Origin: Vannielia sp.
GTDB taxonomy: Bacteria; Pseudomonadota; Alphaproteobacteria; Rhodobacterales; Rhodobacteraceae
Reading direction: 5' to 3'
Assembly (NCBI RefSeq): GCF_029212645.1
Contig: NZ_JARGND010000015.1
Coordinates: 5,962 to 67,939 of the forward strand
DNA: 61,978 nucleotides
Under the pieces are notes generated by a model. That model saw only the letters and a program-made list of their open reading frames with translations. It was not told the DNA's origin and made no database searches. Positions 9,395-17,980 of this stretch are shown here, piece after piece. How positions within the stretch are numbered: position 1 is the stretch's first letter; each line of letters opens with the position of its first letter. A program made the translations under genes and the position numbers.

Positions 9395-9456
9395 GGGGAT
9401 GGGCGGCACAAACGATCGTTGGGTTGCGGGCAAAACGGCGTGAAAGGCCGCGCGGG

Positions 9457-9801
9457 TTACTCCACCGCGCGGATCAGCTTGCGCTCCAGCACCCTGAGCA
9501 CGGTGCGCAGATCATGGCCGCGTTTCAGCACCTGCCCGTCGATGCTGATCACCGCGTACATCCCCTGCTTGGCGCGCAGTTTGGGGCGCTTCTCGACCCG
9601 GTAGATCGGTTGCTCGGCTGTGCGACGGAAGATCGAAAAGATCGCCACGTCACGCAGATGGGAAATCCCATAGTCACGCCACTCTCCCGCCGCCACGAAG
9701 CGACCGTAAAGTCCGAGGATGAGCGAAAGCTCGGGCCGTTGGAAGGCCACCTGTTCCTCTGCGCGCCGTCCGGGAAACGGTGTAGGCGTTTGCATGTTCA
9801 T
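9457..9801 (-). CDS. DUF2794 protein
   Basis: A 114-residue protein matching the alphaproteobacterial DUF2794 family: the core reads ELSLILGLYGRFVAAGEWRDYG, then RDVAIFSIFRRTAE and KLRAKQGMYAVISIDG. The function is unknown. The ATG at 9801 (MNMQTP) is chosen; the ATG at 9795 is also possible, and neither has a strong ribosome-binding site. The long upstream extension of this frame is low-complexity Arg/Pro-rich and is judged non-coding. Confidence 0.82.
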   Translation of the reverse strand: MNMQTPTPFPGRRAEEQVAFQRPELSLILGLYGRFVAAGEWRDYGISHLRDVAIFSIFRRTAEQPIYRVEKRPKLRAKQGMYAVISIDGQVLKRGHDLRTVLRVLERKLIRAVE

Positions 9802-10001
9802 AGGTCTTAGATTGGGGGTGCGGCCCGGTAAAATCAAGCGTCGTGAAATTGCCACGAAGACACCGCGCCCCTGACGCGGTCCTTTCCTCTGCGTGCCGCG
9901 ATCACCGCTCAGAATGGTCTGCATGCAACGAGCCTCAGGGCTCTCCCCGGCGGGGCGGCTTTTTGCCCCCACCCAATCCGCCGCGCCGGGGCTGCTATTT
10001 T

Positions 10002-10036
10002 CGCCCGTCGTCCTTTTGGGCGGCGGGCGCTTTTTT
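10002..10036 (+). terminator. Hairpin with T run in imuB-DUF2794 gap
   Basis: A 12-bp stem with two G-T wobbles (CGCCCGTCGTCC/GGGCGGCGGGCG, TTTT loop) is followed by six T on the plus strand. Both flanking genes are on the minus strand, so its orientation does not match imuB. It may be a barrier to antisense transcription. Confidence 0.5.
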
Positions 10037-10043
10037 GGGCGGG

Positions 10044-11735
10044 TCAGGCGAATTGCCCCTGGCAAAACCACCCCGCTGAAAGCTGGCCACCGTGGGCGTA
10101 GTAAAGCCACAGGCGCATCCCGCAGCGGGTTTCGACGCGCCAGTAATCGCGCTGGCCGCTGCGCCAGTCGGGATCGTCCAGCCACCATTCCGGCGCAATC
10201 CGCTCTGGCCCGGCGGCCGAGGCAGTTTGGAATGCGCGGTTGCGCCAACGAAAGGCGAGAGGCAGGGCGCTGGGCGCGGGCTGAGGCGCATCGCCCTCGG
10301 GGGGCAGCGGGCTTACAAGTTCTGGCGCAAACATCAGCAGCGGGCGCAGGGCGCGGGGCTTTTCGGGCCAGTCCGTTGCGGGGGCCGACCAGGCGGCGGC
10401 GCGCACCTGGGTGGCCTTTTCGGGGATGTGGCTTTCGGCGGGGGCGAGGCGGGTGATCTGCTCCAGCCCCACCCGTGCGCCCAGCCGCCCGATCAGATCA
10501 TCCATCGCAGTATCGGTGGCTGCGCGGCTGCGTGCCTCGGCGCTGGCGCTCAGGTGGCCGCGGTGTTGCACCGCATGCACCGGCTCGGTGACATGGGCCT
10601 CAAGGCGCAGCGTGTCGATGCCCTCTCCGGCCTCCACCTCGCCCAGCTTCATCGCCAGAAGCGGGCGCAGGCGCTCGGGGTCTGCCGAGGGGCGGGCAAG
10701 GCCCACCTCAACCGTCTGGCTGGTGTGATCGCAGCGTAAAACCTGAAGCCTGAGCCGCCGTGCCCCGTGCCCTGCGGCGCGCAGGCGTTCCTCAAGCCGG
10801 GGCAGCAGCCGGTCGATCCCGGCGGAAACATCGGCCTCAAGGCCAATTGGCTCAGGGAGGGTGAGGCGCACGGCAAAGCGCGGTGCCTCGCGGGCGGGGG
10901 ACACAGGCTCAGGCGCGGCCCCCAGCGCCTGATCGAGCCGCAGTACCAGTTCAGAGCCAAACCGCCGGGCCAGTGCGGCGCGGGGCTGGCATGCCAGCTC
11001 GTCGATCCGTCGCAGCCCCAGCCGCGACAATTGCCGTGTGACCTGCGGTGACAGGCGCAGCGCGGCCACCGGCAGCGCGGCCAGCGCCGCACGAGATTGC
11101 CCCGGCGGCGCGATCCGCCCGGCCGGGGCGGCGCCCGGCTCTGGCCCGGCCAGCGGCAGCGCCCCGCCGCGCTCCCAGTGCCGCCGCTTGGTGGCGCGGG
11201 CGCGGGTGGCGCGGGCTTCCCGGTCAATCGCATCGCCTGAGCGCAGCGCCTCGGCGCGCTGGCCTGCAAACCGCGCCAGCGCCCAGGCCGCGCCGACCGT
11301 ATCGGCGATCCCGGCGCGCACGGTCAGCCCCAGCCCGGCGCATTCGCCCTCCACCTCGCCCAGCAGGCCTTCTTCGCCGCCAAACAGATGCGCACAGCCG
11401 GTGATGTCGAGCATGAGGGCGGCAGGCGCGGTCTCGCCCACCCATGGCGAAAACTTGCCAGCCCAGCGCCGCAACCCGGTGAGAAACCCCGCCTCGGCAT
11501 GGGGCCGCGCAAGCCGGGTGACCAGCGTGGGGCACATGGCCTGGGCATCGCGCAGGGGCTGGCCCACCCGCAGCCCGGCCTCCTCGGCCAACCCGTTGAG
11601 TGAGGCCAGCAGCACCGAGTTGCCAACCTCCCCCACCACCGCAAGCGCCCCGCCGCCAAGCTGCGGCTCGGCGCGGATCACCCGCTCGGCGGCGAGCCGG
11701 GGGAACCAGAGCGATAGGATCCGGCGAGGGGGCAT
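10044..11735 (-). CDS. imuB: ImuB-like Y-family polymerase homologue
   Basis: SOS mutagenesis factor related to DNA polymerase IV but lacking its catalytic acids. The N-terminus reads RILSLWFPRLAAERV where active polymerases have an Asp-containing HVDMD-type strand, and the palm motif is LDITGCAHLFGG. In characterised systems ImuB is an adaptor that brings ImuA/RecA and the error-prone polymerase DnaE2 to the beta clamp. The protein is 563 residues, typical of ImuB, with a helix-hairpin-helix region near residues 230-260. A LexA-type operator lies 24 bp upstream. Neither imuA nor dnaE2 is adjacent, which is unusual because the genes normally form a cassette. Confidence 0.88.
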   Translation of the reverse strand: MPPRRILSLWFPRLAAERVIRAEPQLGGGALAVVGEVGNSVLLASLNGLAEEAGLRVGQPLRDAQAMCPTLVTRLARPHAEAGFLTGLRRWAGKFSPWVGETAPAALMLDITGCAHLFGGEEGLLGEVEGECAGLGLTVRAGIADTVGAAWALARFAGQRAEALRSGDAIDREARATRARATKRRHWERGGALPLAGPEPGAAPAGRIAPPGQSRAALAALPVAALRLSPQVTRQLSRLGLRRIDELACQPRAALARRFGSELVLRLDQALGAAPEPVSPAREAPRFAVRLTLPEPIGLEADVSAGIDRLLPRLEERLRAAGHGARRLRLQVLRCDHTSQTVEVGLARPSADPERLRPLLAMKLGEVEAGEGIDTLRLEAHVTEPVHAVQHRGHLSASAEARSRAATDTAMDDLIGRLGARVGLEQITRLAPAESHIPEKATQVRAAAWSAPATDWPEKPRALRPLLMFAPELVSPLPPEGDAPQPAPSALPLAFRWRNRAFQTASAAGPERIAPEWWLDDPDWRSGQRDYWRVETRCGMRLWLYYAHGGQLSAGWFCQGQFA

Positions 11736-11758
11736 GGCGGCGATGGCACGGCTAAATT

Positions 11759-11773
11759 GTTCACGATATGTTC
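11759..11773 (-). promoter_or_regulatory. LexA (SOS) operator of imuB
   Basis: GTTC-ACGATAT-GTTC on the plus strand (GAAC-N7-GAAC in the gene direction) exactly fits the direct-repeat LexA box of alphaproteobacteria. It ends 24 bp before the imuB start codon, where a repressor would block the promoter. Confidence 0.85.
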
Positions 11774-11834
11774 CAGCCTACAGGGGGTGTGCGGCAGAGT
11801 CGAGTCTGCCGCCGCCCTCTGCCGCCCGCTTGCC

Positions 11835-12143
11835 TCAGCCGCAGCTGACGCGGGTGATCACACCATTGCCATCAAGGTAAAAGTTCATCCGCGAGGGGTT
11901 ATATTCCTGCGTGATGATCGCACCGGGCTGCACGGTGCGGGTGGTGCCCCGGATCCCCAAGGTTGAGATCACGCTGGCCGGTTGGCCAACCGCAACCTGT
12001 TGGTTTGAGGCGCCGCAGGTGTCTGGCTCACGCTCAAGCAGGCCGCTCGGGTCTGCGCCAGCATCTGTCGGGCCGCCCTCTTCATAGGCTGGTTGGCAGC
12101 CGGCAACAGCCAGCAGCAGGATCAACGGTAGTGCAGATTTCAT
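11835..12143 (-). CDS. I78 family peptidase-inhibitor lipoprotein
   Basis: A 102-residue predicted lipoprotein. The signal peptide ends in the lipobox LAVAGC, so the mature protein is anchored in the envelope. The C-terminal domain reads DTCGASNQQVAVGQPASVI, then VQPGAIITQEYNPSRMNF and a final VITRVSC, which is the pattern of the potato-inhibitor-like I78 family; the two cysteines would form its disulfide. The ATG at 12143 is preferred because AGAGAG precedes it by nine bases. It is divergent from the formaldehyde dehydrogenase gene. The target protease is unknown. Confidence 0.83.
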   Translation of the reverse strand: MKSALPLILLLAVAGCQPAYEEGGPTDAGADPSGLLEREPDTCGASNQQVAVGQPASVISTLGIRGTTRTVQPGAIITQEYNPSRMNFYLDGNGVITRVSCG

Positions 12144-12228
12144 CGCGCGCATCTCTCTTGTACCCGGTTGATTTACCGCAAGCCTTGCCTCACGGTCTGG
12201 CCAATGAGTCTAACGGGAGAATCCGGAA

Positions 12229-13359
12229 ATGAAAACGCGTGCGGCAGTTGCCCTGGAGGCTGGCAAACCTTTGGAGATCATGGAGGTCAACCTGGACGGC
12301 CCGAAGGCGGGCGAAGTTCTGGTGGAGATCAAGGCCACCGGTATTTGCCACACCGATGAATTCACCCGCTCGGGCGACGATCCCGAGGGGCTGTTTCCGT
12401 CGATCCTGGGCCATGAGGGCGCGGGCATTGTGCTGGAAGTGGGGGAGGGCGTGACCACGCTGAAACCGGGCGATCATGTGATCCCGCTCTATACCCCCGA
12501 ATGCCGCGAATGCCCCTCCTGCCTTAGTGGCAAGACCAACCTGTGCACCGCGATCCGGGGCACCCAGGGCAAGGGGCTTATGCCTGATGGCACCACCCGC
12601 TTTTCCATGCTCGATGGCACGCCGATCTACCATTACATGGGCTGCTCGACCTTCGCCAACCACACCGTGATGCCCGAAATTGCGCTGGCAAAGGTGCGGG
12701 AAGACGCCCCGTTTGACAAGATTTGCTACATCGGCTGCGGTGTCACCACGGGCATCGGCGCGGTGATCAACACCGCAGGGGTAGAGATTGGCGCAACGGC
12801 GGCGGTGTTTGGCCTTGGCGGCATTGGCCTCAACGTGATCCAGGGCCTGCGGATGGCCGGTGCCGATATGATCATCGGCGTCGATCTCAACGACTCCAAG
12901 GAGGAGATGGCGCGCAAGTTCGGCATGACCCACTTCGTGAACCCCTCCAAGATCAGCGGCTCGGTGGTGGATGAGCTGGTCAACCTCACCAAGCGCGGCG
13001 CGGATGAGATTGGCGGCGTCGATTACTCCTTTGATGCCACCGGCAACGTGAATGTCATGCGCGACGCGCTGGAATGTTCGCACCGCGGCTGGGGTGTGAG
13101 TGTTATCATCGGGGTCGCCCCGGCGGGGGCCGAGATCAGCACGCGGCCCTTCCAGCTGGTGACAGGGCGGGTCTGGAAAGGCACGGCCTTTGGCGGCGCG
13201 AAAGGGCGCACCGATGTGCCGAAGTTTGTTGAGTGGTACATGGATGGCAAGATCGAGATTGACCCGATGATCACCCACAAACTCACCCTCGACGACATCA
13301 ACGAGGGGTTTGAGCTGATGCACGCAGGCAAATCCATCCGCTCCGTGGTGGAATACTAA
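12229..13359 (+). CDS. frmA: S-(hydroxymethyl)glutathione dehydrogenase / class III alcohol dehydrogenase
   Basis: Oxidises the glutathione adduct of formaldehyde to S-formylglutathione with NAD+, the first step of glutathione-dependent formaldehyde detoxification. The class III features are present: catalytic-zinc ligands in GICHTDE and GHEGAG, the structural-zinc cysteines in [16 protein letters not shown], and the Rossmann motif FGLGGIGLN. The length (376) is standard. GGGAGA precedes the ATG. In methylotrophs it works with S-formylglutathione hydrolase, which is not next door here. It could serve methylated-compound oxidation (for example of methylated sulfur compounds). Confidence 0.95.
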   Translation: MKTRAAVALEAGKPLEIMEVNLDGPKAGEVLVEIKATGICHTDEFTRSGDDPEGLFPSILGHEGAGIVLEVGEGVTTLKPGDHVIPLYTPECRECPSCLSGKTNLCTAIRGTQGKGLMPDGTTRFSMLDGTPIYHYMGCSTFANHTVMPEIALAKVREDAPFDKICYIGCGVTTGIGAVINTAGVEIGATAAVFGLGGIGLNVIQGLRMAGADMIIGVDLNDSKEEMARKFGMTHFVNPSKISGSVVDELVNLTKRGADEIGGVDYSFDATGNVNVMRDALECSHRGWGVSVIIGVAPAGAEISTRPFQLVTGRVWKGTAFGGAKGRTDVPKFVEWYMDGKIEIDPMITHKLTLDDINEGFELMHAGKSIRSVVEY

Positions 13360-13403
13360 GCCCGGCAGAACACGCCGCTGCTCGCGCCCAAAGGAGACGC
13401 CCC

Positions 13404-13774
13404 ATGCCCCTGTTGCCGCCCTGCTGCTCCTGCCCGGCCTCGCCGCTGCCGAAACGGTGCTGGATATTCAGGTTGAGCTGCGCTCCCTTGAGATGACGGC
13501 AGGGGATATCAAGGCAGTTGATCTGGTGGCACAGGACGCGCCGGGCTTTCAGGTGCGCGTTTCGGCGCGAATGGCAGAGCAGGTGGCCAATCTGACCAGG
13601 GCGAATATCGGCAAGGAGGCGCGGCTGTCGATCTGTGGTGACGTCATTGCCCGCCCGGTCATCCAGGAGGCGATCACCAGTGGCGCGATGGTGATTGCAC
13701 CGGTGCCGGGGGAGCGGATGCAGCCCTACCTTATGGCCCTCACCGGACAGGCCCCATGCCCGGCCAAAAACTGA
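13404..13774 (+). pseudogene. SecD-P1-like exported protein, apparent frameshift
   Basis: The only good start, ATG at 13404 with AAAGGAGA seven bases upstream, is in a different frame from the rest of the gene. The other frame, entered right after a run of four C at 13407-13410, reads as a signal peptide (VAALLLLPGLAAAE) followed by about 105 residues up to the stop at 13772-13774. That body resembles the head part of the SecD P1 domain, with GDVIARPVIQEAITSG matching the conserved GKVLSAPVIREPI-like strand. One extra C in the C run would restore a normal 124-residue exported protein. This may be a true mutation, a slippery site or a sequence error. A GTG at 13457 could express the body without a signal peptide. 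Confidence 0.6.
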
Positions 13775-13934
13775 CGCATAGACATGGCAGGCTGGGGTTT
13801 TGGGCTTACCCCGCTTGCGGCGGTGCAGCCTTTGGGGCCGTGCCGCTGCATCCGCGTGGTATTGGAACCGCTGGCCGCAGCCCTGTGCCTGCTCACCACT
13901 TTGCAATCGCCACCAAAGCCACTAGGTGAAAGAC

Positions 13935-14645
13935 ATGGAAAAGAACAATAACACCCCAAAACTTCTCGCCGTCCTGATCGACGCCGACAATACCTCTCCC
14001 AAATGGGCCAAGGCGATCTTTGATGAGATCGCTGGCATGGGCGAGGCGTCTGTGCGGCGCGTCTACGGCGATTTCGCCTCCAGCCAGATGAATGGCTGGT
14101 CCAAGGTGCAGGCCGAATTTGGCCTCGTGCCGCACCACCAGCCTGCCAATACCGTGGGCAAGAACGCCTCCGATATCGCACTGGTGATTGACGCGATGGA
14201 CCTTTTGCACTCGGGCCGGTTTGATGGCTTCATCCTTGTGAGCAGCGATAGCGATTTCACCCGTCTGGCCAGCCGCATCCGCGAGCAGGGCCTTGATGTG
14301 TATGGCATCGGCGCACAAAAAACCCCCGAAGCTTTCCGCAAGGCCTGCAAGCGCTTCATCTTCCTTGAAAACCTCGAAGGCGCGCCGCAAAAGAAAGAAG
14401 CGCCCAAGGGAGGCGACAACCTGAACGACGCGCGCGATCTGATTTTCCGCGCCATGGATGCACTGGAAACCGAGGATGATTGGTATGCCCTCGGCCCGCT
14501 TGGCCAGCAGGTCACCACCGCCAATCCGGATTTTGACGTGCGCAGCTACGGCTTTCGCAAGTTCTCTGATCTGGTCGGCAAAATCCCGGTTTTTGAAACC
14601 CGCCGTGGCTCGGGCAACCAGCTTCAGGTGCGCCGGGTGGATTGA
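13935..14645 (+). CDS. NYN domain / OST-HTH (LOTUS) protein
   Basis: Predicted RNA-directed nuclease of the LabA/DUF88 group. The N-terminal NYN (PIN-like) domain (about 10-145) shows the acidic active-site strands LIDADNTS, ASDIALVIDAMDLL and ILVSSDSDFTRL. A linker rich in Lys and Pro follows. The C-terminal section (about 160-236) has the OST-HTH/LOTUS pattern ending in YGFRKFSDLVGKIPVFE, a domain linked to RNA binding. The ATG at 13935 has AGGTGAAAG before it; a GTG at 13926 is the alternative. It stands alone on the plus strand, and its target RNA is unknown. Confidence 0.88.
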   Translation: MEKNNNTPKLLAVLIDADNTSPKWAKAIFDEIAGMGEASVRRVYGDFASSQMNGWSKVQAEFGLVPHHQPANTVGKNASDIALVIDAMDLLHSGRFDGFILVSSDSDFTRLASRIREQGLDVYGIGAQKTPEAFRKACKRFIFLENLEGAPQKKEAPKGGDNLNDARDLIFRAMDALETEDDWYALGPLGQQVTTANPDFDVRSYGFRKFSDLVGKIPVFETRRGSGNQLQVRRVD

Positions 14646-14775
14646 TCAGAGCGCTGCGCCATCAGGCGCATCCCGAGGGGCTGATCGAACGGGCGCAGCA
14701 GAGCGCGCGCCCGCGCCAAATCGCAAGCGGCGCCACAGGTGGGCCGCCTGAACGCCTTGCCTCAGCCTCTACGCC

Positions 14776-15267
14776 TCAACCCGTTGCGTAAGCCGTGTGA
14801 ATGTGCAGCTTGCCGTCGATCTTGAAGATTTCGATCTTGATCTTGGGCAAGGTTCCGGCGCTCTCGACCGGCCCCTGACCGATCCGCAGTTCCGGGAGTC
14901 TGCTCTCGATCCCCTGCATCTCGGTGACGATCGCGGTTCCATGGGTGCCGGTATTCGGTCTTCCATCCAGTTGGTGCAGTTTCTGCTGTCCCTTGATCGA
15001 GTTCAGGCCGAAGGCGACGACCATCGCCTGATCCATCGGCGGTACGGGCGTGGACGGGCCACCGTTGGCGCCCGGAGTAACCAGCGTTTTCCCGAAGATC
15101 TGGACTTCCTTCTGGAACGCAGAATCATTGGGCTTGTTTCGGTCCGTAACCGCAACGCGATGGTGCCCATGGGTGGCAATCGCATGGCCGCCGGTGCCCG
15201 GACCTTCCCCCTCACATTCTTCAAGGAGCTTCTTCACTTCCAAAATTGAATATTGTCGAGCCAACAT
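14776..15267 (-). CDS. Hypothetical protein, possible RNase-toxin-like fold
   Basis: A 163-residue protein I cannot assign. It contains a His/Gly-rich segment (GTGGHAIATHGHHRVAV) near residue 30 and ends with KIDGKLHIHTAYATG. A histidine pair early and a T-A-Y strand near the C-terminus recall some secreted bacterial RNase toxin domains, but this is a visual impression only. No signal peptide, no delivery domain and no obvious immunity gene lie beside it. The flanking DNA (about 15250-15360) is visibly more AT-rich than its neighbours, which may mean recent acquisition. The ATG at 15267 follows GGAATAGAGGT. Confidence 0.55.
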   Translation of the reverse strand: MLARQYSILEVKKLLEECEGEGPGTGGHAIATHGHHRVAVTDRNKPNDSAFQKEVQIFGKTLVTPGANGGPSTPVPPMDQAMVVAFGLNSIKGQQKLHQLDGRPNTGTHGTAIVTEMQGIESRLPELRIGQGPVESAGTLPKIKIEIFKIDGKLHIHTAYATG

Positions 15268-15389
15268 ACCTCTATTCCCTCTGTTGCCTTGCTATTCGCC
15301 CATTCGAATACCAAGGCACCCATATCACAGGCCGCGCCTTACCTAGAGGCAATTATCCGTCAAATCTGGCAAAACACTCCCTCCGGCCG

Positions 15390-17039
15390 CTAATTCTCCA
15401 GCGGGTCCCATTCTTTTGCATGGCGGCGCAGCTCAAACTTCTGGATCTTGCCCGTCGGCGTTTTGGGCAGCTCGTGAAACACCACATGCTTCGGCGTCTT
15501 GAAACCAGCCAGCTCGCCCCGGCAATGGGCGATCAGCTCTGCCTCGCTCACCTCTGCGCCGGGCTTCAGCTCAACAAAGGCGCAGGGCACCTCGCCCCAC
15601 TTTTCATCGGGCTTGGCCACCACCGCGCATAGTGCCACCGCCGGGTGGTGCATCAGCACGCCTTCCACCTCGACCGAGCTTACATTCTCACCACCCGAGA
15701 TAATGATATCCTTGGCGCGGTCGGTGATCTGGATGTAGCCATCCGGGTGCTGAATGGCGATGTCTTCGGAGTGGAAATACCCGCCCCGAAAGGCGTGCTC
15801 ACTGGCCTCGGGGTTCTTCAGGTAGCCCTTCATCACCATATTGCCGCGCATCACAACCTCACCCGGCGTGTCGGCGTCCATCGGGGATTGGGCGCAGTAA
15901 TCATCCACCACGGTAACCTCTTCGGCGGTGGGCATCAGCACCCCGGTGCGGGCCTTGATCGCGGCGCGTTCCTTTTGCGCCAGCCCATCCCAGCGGGCGC
16001 TGTCCCACAGGCATTCGGTGATGGGGCCGTAGGTTTCGGTCAGCCCGTAAACCTGGGTGATGTTAAAGCCCAAAGGCTCGATCGCGGCGAGGATCGCGGC
16101 GGCGGGCGGGGCTCCGGCGGTAAACACCTCAACCGTGTGATCAAAGCTGCGCCGCTCTGCCTCAGGGGCGTTCACCAGGAGGCCCAGCACAATGGGCGCG
16201 CCGCCAAAATGGGTGACCCCCTCATCGGCCACCGCATCATAGATCGCCTTGGCGGTTACATCGCGGTTGCACACCACCGTGCCGCCAAGCGCCGGGATCA
16301 TCCAGACGTGGCACCAGTTGTTGCAATGAAACAGCGGCACAATGGTCAGGTAACGTGGCTGCATTTGCAGCCGCCACGAAATCACCTGCCCCATGGTGCT
16401 GAGGTACGCCCCACGGTGGTGATAGACCACGCCCTTGGGCCGCCCGGTGGTGCCGGAGGTATAGTTGAGCGAGATGCTCTCCCACTCGTCCTCGGGCATG
16501 ATCCATGGCGCATCCTCGCGGCCGTCTTCGAGCAGCGCCTCATAGGTAAGGTGCCGCCCGGTGGCCTCCAGCCCGGCCTCGCTGTCGGGCACCTCGATCA
16601 ACTCTGGCCGCTCCACCCCCGCGGGCATCGCCTCCAGCGCCTTTTCGGCCAGCGGGATAAAGGCGGTATCCGCCAGCACCACCCGCGCCTCGCCATGCTC
16701 AAAGATATAGGCAACCGTGCCCACATCGAGCCGCACGTTGATCGCGTTCAGCACAGCGCCGCAGGCGGGCACCCCGAAATGCGCCTCGCAATGGGGCGCG
16801 GTGTTCAGCAGCAGGGTTGCCACCACATCGCCGGGCCGCACGCCACGGGCCTCAAGCGCCGAGGCAAGCCGACTGACCCGTGCATGATATTCGCCGTAAG
16901 TCCGCCGGGTGGTGCCATATACCAACGCCTCGCGTTCGGGAAACACCCGCGCCGCCCGCGCCAGATGGCTCAATGGTGTGAGCGCCGTGTAGTTGGCGCG
17001 GCATTTGCCCAACCCGCTTTCGTCCGACATCCAGCCCAT
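15390..17039 (-). CDS. AMP-dependent acyl-CoA synthetase
   Basis: Activates a carboxylic acid to its acyl-CoA through an acyl-adenylate. The 549-residue protein has all adenylate-forming motifs: the Ser/Gly/Thr-rich loop YTSGTTGRPKG, the YGLTETYGP motif, and the C-terminal TGKIQKFELR with the catalytic lysine. The ATG at 17039 is selected because GGGAGGG lies eight bases upstream. Relatives act on medium- or long-chain fatty acids, and close family members include DmdB of dimethylsulfoniopropionate breakdown, so the substrate remains open. It lies divergent from the sulfotransferase gene, and a beta-oxidation operon is nearby at 19007-27222. Confidence 0.9.
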   Translation of the reverse strand: MGWMSDESGLGKCRANYTALTPLSHLARAARVFPEREALVYGTTRRTYGEYHARVSRLASALEARGVRPGDVVATLLLNTAPHCEAHFGVPACGAVLNAINVRLDVGTVAYIFEHGEARVVLADTAFIPLAEKALEAMPAGVERPELIEVPDSEAGLEATGRHLTYEALLEDGREDAPWIMPEDEWESISLNYTSGTTGRPKGVVYHHRGAYLSTMGQVISWRLQMQPRYLTIVPLFHCNNWCHVWMIPALGGTVVCNRDVTAKAIYDAVADEGVTHFGGAPIVLGLLVNAPEAERRSFDHTVEVFTAGAPPAAAILAAIEPLGFNITQVYGLTETYGPITECLWDSARWDGLAQKERAAIKARTGVLMPTAEEVTVVDDYCAQSPMDADTPGEVVMRGNMVMKGYLKNPEASEHAFRGGYFHSEDIAIQHPDGYIQITDRAKDIIISGGENVSSVEVEGVLMHHPAVALCAVVAKPDEKWGEVPCAFVELKPGAEVSEAELIAHCRGELAGFKTPKHVVFHELPKTPTGKIQKFELRRHAKEWDPLEN

Positions 17040-17140
17040 GCAATAGCCCTCCCGTGCAACGCTTTGAACTTGCAGCATAGGCAGACGCGCCGGGCATTCA
17101 AGAATTTGCGCACCACAACCTCACGCCTTAGGATCGCCGC

Positions 17141-17794
17141 ATGATCCTTTCACGCGGGCGCGGTTACCTTTTCATCCACATACCCAAAACCGGCGGCACC
17201 TCTATGGCGCTAGCGCTGGAGGCCCGTGCGATGAAGGATGATGTGATGCTGGGCGATACCCCGAAAGCCCGCAAACGCCGCCACCGGGTGAAAGACATGT
17301 CCACCGCTGGCCGTCTCTGGAAGCACACGCGCCTGGTTGATCTTCCGGGGCTTGTCGAGGAGGTGGAAATGCGCCGCCTGTTTACCTTCACCCTCGTGCG
17401 CAACCCCTGGGACAGGATGGTCAGCTATTATCACTGGTTGCGCGGGCAGGGCTTTCATCACCCCGCCGTGGCCCTCGCCAAAGCGTCGGATTTCGGCACT
17501 TTCGTGACACATCCTCGCACCGTCAAAAGCTTCAGCGCGGCAGATTATGGCAGCTACGTTACTCTCCCCTCGGGTGTAGAGCATTGCTCGTCGTTCATCC
17601 GTCTGGAGAATTTGGCCGAGGATATCGCGCCGCTTGAAGCCCACCTCGGCTACCCGCTCCTGCCCCTGCCGCGCGAAAACCAAAGCGACCGCGCGCAGGA
17701 TTGGCGCACCTATTACACAAGGGAATCGCGCGAGTCTGTGGCCAAGTTCGCCGCCAGAGACATCGCCCGTTTCGGCTACAGCTTCGAAGAATAA
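17141..17794 (+). CDS. Sulfotransferase family protein
   Basis: A 217-residue protein of the Sulfotransfer_2 type. The 5'-phosphosulfate-binding loop is HIPKTGGTS (about residues 13-21) and the 3'-phosphate-binding motif is LVRNPWDRMVSYY, so it probably transfers sulfate from PAPS to a carbohydrate or other hydroxyl acceptor. No transmembrane segment is present. Many Rhodobacterales carry such small stand-alone enzymes with unknown acceptors, probably exopolysaccharide. It is monocistronic, divergent from the acyl-CoA synthetase gene. Confidence 0.87.
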   Translation: MILSRGRGYLFIHIPKTGGTSMALALEARAMKDDVMLGDTPKARKRRHRVKDMSTAGRLWKHTRLVDLPGLVEEVEMRRLFTFTLVRNPWDRMVSYYHWLRGQGFHHPAVALAKASDFGTFVTHPRTVKSFSAADYGSYVTLPSGVEHCSSFIRLENLAEDIAPLEAHLGYPLLPLPRENQSDRAQDWRTYYTRESRESVAKFAARDIARFGYSFEE

Positions 17795-17980
17795 TCACAT
17801 TGCCACTCTGATTTGCCAGTCACATAGGCCGCAAATTTCCCGATTACGGTTAACTGTCTCTTAACCGGAAACACTGCCCCATTTTGGCCCCCTTCGGGCC
17901 GAAGTCGCGGCACGGGAATCACTTCCACTGATTGTGCTGACACCGAAACCGCAGCTGCCAAATGGTTTCGCAAAAACGGG

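Noticed and set aside
13457-13774. Treating the GTG at 13457 as a normal complete gene start
   Set aside because: It would remove the obvious signal peptide and ignores the strong ribosome-binding site at 13390; a frameshift explains the data better.
15645-17144. 499-codon open frame on the plus strand
   Set aside because: Antisense to the acyl-CoA synthetase, whose motifs are fully intact.
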